NCBI GenBank assembly: GCA_002317575.1
Contig: DCIH01000028.1
Location: forward strand, 1 to 17,944
Source: Verrucomicrobia bacterium UBA1731
GTDB lineage: Bacteria; Verrucomicrobiota; Kiritimatiellia; RFP12; UBA1067
Direction of reading: 5' to 3'
Length of the DNA stretch: 17,944 nt
This document shows positions 7,601 to 16,600 of the stretch, one piece after another (position 1 is the stretch's first letter; the number at the start of each line of letters is the position of its first letter). The notes beneath the pieces are model-generated. The model saw nothing but the letters and a program-made list of their open reading frames with translations, had not been told where the DNA came from and did not search any database. A program made the translations under genes and the position numbers.

Positions 7601-10600
7601 GCATTATCTCTCGGCGGTGACGACGAATGGCGTGACGTTCGCGTTCGACGAACTGACGGCCATGCATCCGACGAATTTCGTCTATCGGGGATCGGGCGCC
7701 GACGCCACGCTTTCGATCGGCTTCACGCCCGCGATGACGGCGAGCTTCGATTTCGTCGGCGGACCCGACATGGCGACGGTCGTCCCCGTCGAGCCGGCGG
7801 AAACGCGTCCGTACCGTCCCGGCGAGAGCGTCTCGTTCGAAGTCCGGAACGTCAAGGAAGGGTACCAGCTGGCCGCCGTTTCCGCCGACGGCGAAACGAT
7901 TCCGTGCGATCCGACGACCGGGCAGTTCACGTACCGTTTCGTCGACCACGGCGCCATCGTGATCGCGTTCGCCAAGACGAACGCCTGGTGGACGGCGCCG
8001 GCGGTCCGCAACACGATCACCAACGCCGCCTGGACCGGGACCGTTCCGTCGGGCGTCGGTTGCGATCCCATGTCGTGCGATCTCGCGTTCGGCCGCGGCG
8101 ACGCGAGCCATCCCGGCCTCGCGCACTACGCCGGCGAAGAACTTTACGAAACCGTCGACCCCGTTCGCGCGCCGGACCACCAGACGACGGCGAAGACGAC
8201 GGACGTGAGCCACGCCGAGCCGCTGGACGTCGAATACGCGCCGTACGCCGCCGTTTCCGCGCTGGCGGGGGTGGCGGTCGGCTCGCCGACGTCCGCCGAA
8301 GGCGAACTCGCGTTCTACCGGCTGGACGCCACCTGGCCGGAAGGTTGCGGCTTCGCCGTGATGGCTGCCGCCGTGGGATCGTCGATGGCGTCCATGAAGA
8401 TGATGGCCTTCAGCGACCAGAAGGTGGGCGCGACGCTCCCCGCGTTGTACGGCTACGATCCCGTCGCCGGCAAGGTCGGACGTTACACGTACACGTTCGC
8501 CGACGGGCGTTTGCGGATCGCCGACGTCTTCGAAGAAAAGGCGTTCCCGCAGGATCTGTCCGGCTTCACCTGCCGCACGGTGGGCGGCGAGGACATCCTG
8601 TACGCCGCCAGCGGCACGCACGTTTACGCGTTCGATTTCGCCGCCGGCACGGTGACGTCCAACCGATACGAATTCGCCGAGCCGGAAAACGGCGCCGACG
8701 GCGTCGTGGGACTGCAGATCGTCGGCGTCGCCGACGGCACGCCGCACGCGATCCTGCTCAACAAGCCGCGTTACACCGTCGAAGAAGTGACGACCGACGT
8801 GCAGGCCGTGGACGAAAACGGCGAACCAAAGTACGAGGAAATCCAAATCGACGACGGCAACGGCGGCACGACGACGTCGTCGGAACCGGTGTACGTGAAA
8901 GCGTCCGTCACGAACTGGTTCGGCGGCATTTCCGTCTTCGCGTTGTCCAACGACTGCCGCACGCTGATCGGCACGCATCCCGTCTACGAGCACCATCTGG
9001 GCAAGAACTTCCTCGCCGGCAGCACCTGGGGCGCGTTCGGCGCGTCCGACGACGAAACGCGCGCGTTCAACGTCACGGCCGACGGCACGAACAGGTTGCG
9101 CCTCGAAACGGTCGAACACGCCACGGACACGTATTACGTCGAAGCACAATACGTCGACATCTTCGGCAAGACGATCCGTCGCGACCGTTCCTACACGTTC
9201 AAACCCGGTGCTTCGGGCGCCGAGAACCTGTACGGATCGTATTACGCCGACGACCGGTATGCAATCCTGTCGGTTGTCCTGAACGGCGTTCCCGTGGCGG
9301 CCGATCAGTTCACCGAGGACAGATACACGTACAACTCCGGCATGGTGACGGAGGGCATGGAAAGCCAGACGCGCCGCGTCATGCGTTACGAGCACATCAA
9401 GATCACGGAAGGATTCAAGCCCGTCGTCCGCCAGCAGTTGGTCGGCGACGTCACGTCGAGCCAGGACTTCGAAACGACCATCCTTTCCGCCGGCTCGGCG
9501 TTTGACGCGGCGTACGTGCCGAACGCCGGATTCGCCATCGCATCGCTGTCCACGAACGGCGTCATGGTCGACGTGACGGCGCTGACGAACGAACTGGGCG
9601 TGCTGACGCTGAGCGTTCCCGCGATTTACGACGACTACGACGTGATCGTCTTCGCGAAGCGCGAGCGCGACGCCGTCGAACACCCCTGGTGGGAGAATCC
9701 GGCCGTTGCCGGCAGCACGACGCTCGGTTCCGGTTCGAACATCGGCTCGGGCATCGGACCGGCCTGGACGGACGGCGAATTCGTGGCGTTGCCGCTGGGC
9801 GTGGATTATCCGCGGTCTCGCGCATCGTTCGTGTACGAATTTTCGGCGCTGGAAGAGGGGGGTGCCGAACGCGTCCATCTGTTCAATCCCGCCGATCTGC
9901 CGTTCCGTCCGCACGGCGCGGCCGCGTTCGCGCCGTACAACCTCGTGCTGTATTCTTCGCGCAGCGAAAATTACGCCGTGACGGTGCCGTTGAACGGCGA
10001 TCCGCTTTGGACGAACACCGTCGACCGTTTCGCGAACGCCTATGTCGTGTCGAACACGCTCAACTGCGCGTTCGACGCCGCGGCGTTCTCGTCCGACGGC
10101 AAGCGCCTCTATGTCAACCGCTGCTCGTCGGGGGCTCCCGACCAGAAGATCGTGCGCTTCAATGTGAAGCGCGGCCTCAAGGCGAACGGCGTCACGCTCA
10201 CGGGCGCGCTGGAAGTTTCCACGGAAAACAAGGGCACGCCCGTCGCATTGACGGTCGCGAGCATGCCGTACGCCGGCAATGCCAACCGCCGCGACGTCGT
10301 CTACTACGTCGCGACCAACGGCAATGTGTATGCCGTCGACATGGAACCGTCGGGCAGCGTGGGCGGTCCGGAGATCACGCAAATCGCCAGCGGGATGACG
10401 CCCGCCAACGGCGGTGCGCGCATTGCCGTGACGGGCCTGGAATCCGGCACGCCGCATCTCGTGGTCGCGTCGGCGCAGGAGGATCCCAAGCAGGCGTTGC
10501 TGCGCGTGTACGCGTTGAACGCCGCGAACGGCTATGTGGGCGTTACCGGCGAGCTAGCGAGTTTCGACGCCGAGAAACTCGGCTGGATCGGATTGTCCGA

Positions 10601-13600
10601 TCCCTCCGGCGCGGGTCTGGGCCTGTTCGCGTCGGACGACGACGGCACGGTGGTGCATGTGGGTGCGCAAGGTCCGGCCGTCGCGCTCACGTACGCGGCG
10701 CCGCAAGTCGTCGACTGGTCGGTCCGCCACGGTTCCTTCATGCTGGACGCGGGCAAAGACGCGGGCGTGCGCACGAATTACACATGGCAGTCGCGCAATT
10801 GGGAATTCCACTCCGAAAGCAACGAGCATTACAAGCTGGCCTTCGTGTTGACGAACGGCGTGCGCATGGCGAACGCGCCGGTGGGCGTGACATCGTACGT
10901 GCACACGGTCAAAGCTGGGCTGGAGACGCTCGAGGTGCAGTTCCTGCCGGCCTTGTGGTTCACGAACGACAACTACCGCGTGGTGGGCGGCGAAACGATC
11001 GGCGTCATCACGAACTTCTCGACGGGCTACCTCAATCCCGGCGACCACGTCACGGGCAAGGTCGAGGTCGTGAAGGCGGGGTGGGAACTGGTGCGCGTCG
11101 AATTGGGCGGCGAACCCGTCGCCGTCGGCGCCGACGGCCGCTTCGACGCCGAAGTAACTGACCGCAACGACGTGCAGGCGTTCTTCGCGCCGGCGGCGGC
11201 GTGGTGGCGCGAACCGTTCCGCCGCACGACCCTGACGAACGTCCTCGAGACGTCGACGGCGATCGACGTGCCCTCGGCCCTCGACGAAGTCGGCCGTTGG
11301 TACATCCGGGGCAACGGCGGTCGCGTCGGTTTGACGGCGTGGAACCTTGACGCTGTCACGAACGCCGTCGATCCGCAGCTCGCCGCCGCGTTGCACGACA
11401 GCACGACGTGGAGCGGCTTGACGGCGGCGTCCGCGGCCACCACGATCGCCGTCAATCCCGGACAATGGGCCCTGACGGGGCTGTCGGGCATTCTGGCGTC
11501 CGGATCCGCCGCGATGCGCTATCCTTTGAACGGCGGCGCGAATTGGCCGGCCGATTGCGATTACGTCACGGCCGGCGCGCTGAGCAACGTCGAGCGGTGG
11601 TCGTTCGGCTCCGTTGGCGGGTTGTACGGCTACGCGGGCGGCCACGTGCGCCGCTACGACGTTGCGGGCGGCACCTTCGTCGCGAACGGCGATCCGCAAC
11701 CGTTCGCGCACGGTCCGCGCTTCGCGGTCGCCACGATTTCGGGCAAGGATCTGCTTTACGGAATGTCCTCCACGAACTTGGTGGTCGTCGATTTCGCCGC
11801 CGGCACGGCCGTCACGAACGCGTTGACGTTGGCGTCGGGCTTTGCGGGTCTCGTGAGCGTCGCCGTGACGTCGGGCGACACGCCTTCGCCGCGCGCACTG
11901 GTGGCCTATTCCACCTGGACGGATTCGTGCCGTCTGGCCGTCGTGGCGTTGAACGAAGACGGCAAGACCGCGGCGTCGCCCGTTCCGTTGGCGGAATTTT
12001 CGTTGTCCGGCTTCCTGGGGACGGACCCCAACGTGTGCGCGCTGCACGCGCTGAACGACGACACGCGCGCGTTCGTGCCGTTGAACCGCAACCGCACCGT
12101 CGTGCTCGAAAAGAAACCGGAGACCGTGTTCGCCGAAACGTGCGTGGTGGACGAAACCGGGGCGGTGCTGGTGGCGGCGGACCGTTCGCACGCCGTCGCG
12201 TTGGGCGATCCCCTGGCGTTCGCCTTGGACGCGCCGGCAGGGCGCCTGTTCACGGACGTGCTGGTGGACGGCACGCGCGACGCCGCGTTCAGAACGGCTT
12301 CGAACTTCACGTACACCACCGCATCGCAAACGGGATACACGCGTTTGACCCTCGTGGCGAAACCGGCCCAAACGATTCGCCAGACGTTGGTGGGACGCCT
12401 GATCGCCTCCCCCGCCGACGCCACCAACCGCGTGGCCCTGGGCGAATCGTTCGTCGCCACCTATACGCCGATGTCGGGCTATTACGTTTCCAGTATTCTC
12501 ACCAACGGCGCGCTGTACGCGTTCACGGCGACGCCCGGCGCGGCCGTGACGCTGAACACGGGCGCGCTTGGCGCGAATGTGGAGGTGACGGTGGTGGCGG
12601 CGCGCATCCGCAAAACCGCGCAGCATCCGTGGTGGGAGAACCCCGTGGTGGTGCACGTGCACGAACCGGCGCTCAAGGCGTCCGGCGCGTTCCACATGGC
12701 CGGCGACGGCGACTTCGTGGCGGCCGGCGGCCGCGCGGACGAACCGGCTTCCGTTCTCGACGTTTCCACGGTCGAAGACGCGAACGGCGGATTCGTCGTG
12801 GTCACCAATCTGCCGGCGGGTGCGTCGAAGTACGGCGCCGGCTTGTCGGCGGCGCTCAACCGCGCCATTTTCGGCCGTCAAACCGGTACGCAATCCATCG
12901 CCGTTCCACTGGAAGGACCGCGCGCCGCCTACCAAATCATAAACAGCGACGACGACGTGTGCCAGCCGGTACAATTCGCGTTCTCCGCGAACGCGCGCAA
13001 GGCCTACGCCGTCGCCAATGCGGCAAGATCGTACGTTTATTCCTTCGACGTGCTCAACGCCCTGTCGGACAGTGGTACGCGTTTGACGAACTTGAACGGC
13101 ATGGGCGGTTTCGGCGACAAGACCGTGTGCGGCCTTGCGTACGCACGCGTCGGAACGAGCGGAAACGAACTCCTGTATGTCGTCCTCAACGACTCGAGCG
13201 TGGTGATCAAGGATCTCGCCTATCCGTCAGCGGACGCGCAAGGACTTTTGACGGCCGCCCATTCGCGCCTGGCGTTGACGAATGCGTCGCTGGCCGTGTG
13301 TCAGGCGGGCGGTGCGCCGCATTTGGCCATCGCGTCCGCCACGGGAACCGACTCGGCCTTGGAGGTGTTCGCCTTGGACGAAAACGGGCTGAACGCGACG
13401 ACGACGCCCGTGCTCTCCCTCGACGCGGAACATTTGGCCGCCATGGGGCTTGATGACACGACGAGTTCCTTTGCGACGTCCGTGTACGGCCTGGAAGGCG
13501 GATCGGCGGCGATCCTCGGCTGGGGCGGCACGTTCTACGCCGTCAAATACGTCGCGCCCATTGAAGTCACCTTCGGCGTCACGAACGGCACCTGCAATCG

Positions 13601-16600
13601 CGCTGGAGAGACATTCTACGCGAAATCGTGGTTCACGGACGACGAGAAGCGTTTCGTCTTTACGGCGACGAGCGGCAACATCCTCAAGAAGGCGACCGTG
13701 AACGGCAAGCCGACGCCGTTCACGTACGGGGCGACCTCGTTCGACTACGTGCCCGGCAATCAGGCGACGCAACATGTGGAAGTCGTCTTCCTGCCGCCTG
13801 CCTGCATTCCCGAACCCGTCGATGTCGCTTACGAAGGCCTTGACGCGAACGAACGGCACGTCTTCGCGCTGCCCGACTCGTCCGGGCTGACCGTGACCGT
13901 CTACACGAACGGCGTCGCGTTGACGCAGGGAACCGGCTACCGAATCGAGGACGGCAAGGTGCTCGTGGGTCCGTTCGGGGCGCTCGACTCCGACGTGCAT
14001 CTCGTCGTTTCCGCCACGGCGCCGCGCGCGCCCGTCGCCAAGAAGTGGCTCGAAGCGCCCATGTGGTTCAACACCTATCTGCTCAATCCCGCGCCGGGCT
14101 ACGTGGGCGACGAAGACGCGGCGACCGAGACGGGCGCGGAATGGTCGCTGTCCGCCACCCAGGATTATCTCCTGGACATCGCCGGCGGCAGCCGCGGCGG
14201 CGCCACGCTGTTCAATTTCGGAGACCTCGAGGAAAAGAAAGGCAAGGCGATTTGGCAGCTGGCGTACTCGGACGACCTCTTCGGCGGCGGGCCGCTGGGC
14301 GGCGGCGCCGTGTGCAAGGCGATCAACGTCGCGCTGGTGGGCACCACGAACGGCTCGTACATGGTGTCCTTGCCGCTCGCGCTGGGAGAAGGCGAAGTCC
14401 TGGACAACGCCAACACCTTCCGCATCACGGCCGTCCAGGCCGACGGCGTCACGCCCACGAACACGCCCGTGAAATTCGCGTTCTCGTCCGACGGCACGAA
14501 GCTCTTCGGCGTCTCGCCGTCCTTTGCGGGCGTCAACGAATACCGCGTGGTCGGCGGGCTCAAGTCCGCCGGCGCGCAGCTCGTGTACACGCGGAACCAT
14601 CCGTTCCGCGACGCCGGCTCCATCCCCCGCTCGGCCGTCGCGTTCACCTATGCCGAAGTGCCGAACGCGGGGATGTACCGCACGGACCACCTCGCGTTCA
14701 CGACAGACACGGACGGCAACCTCTATCGCGTTTCCCTGGAAGGCGACAACACGTACACGCACTACGCCACGGAGACGAACGGCATGGCGATTGCAATGCT
14801 TGGCGAACGCCTTCAGCTGGCCGTCGCGGGCATCGCAGCGACAAATCTTCACCTGTACGTGTTCCGCGAACCGACGCCGAGTTCTTTGCCGTCGCACACG
14901 TCGATTATCTTGTACGATATCGCGCAGCCGGAGGAAAACTATGCGCTTGGTGGCAAGAAGACGTTTTCGGTAAAGGACGTTTTGGGTTGGACGGCGTCCA
15001 ACTCCAACTCCAGCCGGTATCGCGAAGGCGGTTACTGCGCCATGGCGGTTCCGGACGACGAACGCTCCTTCGTGTTCGCGGCAAACGCCGAGCGCGAGGA
15101 CCGCAACCAGGCCCGGTTCATGGTGCGTACGGTGCCCGACTGGAATCTCTCGGTTCGCGTGCAGAACGGTCTGTGCAAACTTTCTCCCGGGCCGGATTTC
15201 AGCATGGGCGAGAGGACCATCACCAGCGGAACGGCGTTGCCGCTCTTCACCTGCACGGACGACTACTTCCTGGACGCGTACAGCATCGACGGCGTCGCGC
15301 AGCCCGTGTCGATCGTGCCGCCGATCCGTTCGTTCGACGTGCCCGTTTCCGAATACAACGGGCGGCCGCACGCGATTTCCGTGCACTTCGAAAAGCGCGT
15401 CATCAACCTGCAGCTCGTCGGCGGCGTGACGGCCGAAGAACAGCCCGACCGCTCCTATTACGTCACGCTGCCCGAAGATCTGCCGTGGGAACTGCGCGAA
15501 AACGGCGTGATCGTGGATCCGCTGCGCGCCACGAATGTCACCGCGAGCGTCATCCATTACACGCCGGACATCAACCAAGCCGTGATCAACGCCGTTTTCG
15601 CGTTCTACAAACCGCGTCCGGAATTGGAGGAATCGGAGCGCTGGTACGCCTCGGGAACCGCGTTGAAATGGAGCCACCAGCCCACGGAGCAGGGGTATTT
15701 GGGCCGTTACGAACAACGCCATTTCGCCGGCGTCAACTGGGCCATGGACGCCAATGGATCCTATCTCCTCGACATCGCCGGCTGGCGGCAGGGCGGTGCG
15801 TCGCTGTATCTGGCCGACAACCTTGAAACCGGCAAAGTCGAGACCGTCGGCGGCACGGCGGGCGCCCAATGGCAGATCGACTACGCCACGCAATTGCTTG
15901 CCGACAACGACTACAAATACGCGGAGTTCAACGGCGGCGTCGTCTCGAAGGCGCTAGGCGTGGCGGCCATCGCCGTCCACGACGGTTCCATTTTGCCCAC
16001 GAACACGGAAGTGATGCTCTCGATGCCGCTCGAAATCGGCACGAACGCGCTCAACAACCGCTGCGTGTTCCGCATCACCGCCTTCAAGCCGGACGAAAAC
16101 AAGACGTTTGTGAAAACGCCGCGCAGCGGCGCGTTCACGGCCGACGGACGGTATCTGTGGGGCGTCAGCGACGGTTTCGCGGGCGTCAACAAATACGAGG
16201 TGCTGGACGGTCTCAAGAGCGCCGGCCAGAAGCTGAAACTCGTCCGGAACATACCGCTCACGGCGGACGGCGAAGGTTCGCAAACGTGCGCCAGCATGGC
16301 CTACGCCATTTTGGGCGGTCGCGAGATCGCGTACGCGTTGGGTACGAATTGCTGCGTCTACGCCGTCAACCTGACGGACGGCACCGTCACGAACACGGGC
16401 GTCAAGGCCGGTTCGCCGCACGACCAGCTGGCGATCGCCGGCGTCGGCAAGGGCATTCCGCATCTGTATCTGGCGCGCGTCGCCGTCACGAACCTCGTCG
16501 ACACGGGCAATAGCCTTCTCACGCTGTACAACGTGAACACCAATTCGCTGGCGCTCTCGCTGAAGGAAGCGTATCCGCCGAACAAGGTGGCCGACTGGTG

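Noticed and set aside
4854..10457. Very long open frame on the minus strand (1867 codons), with similar ones at 1506-2750, 10554-12974, 13227-15893 and 15954-17786
   Set aside because: The products are dominated by Arg, Gly, His and Val with no domain pattern. They are by-products of the GC-rich codon bias of the giant gene on the opposite strand.
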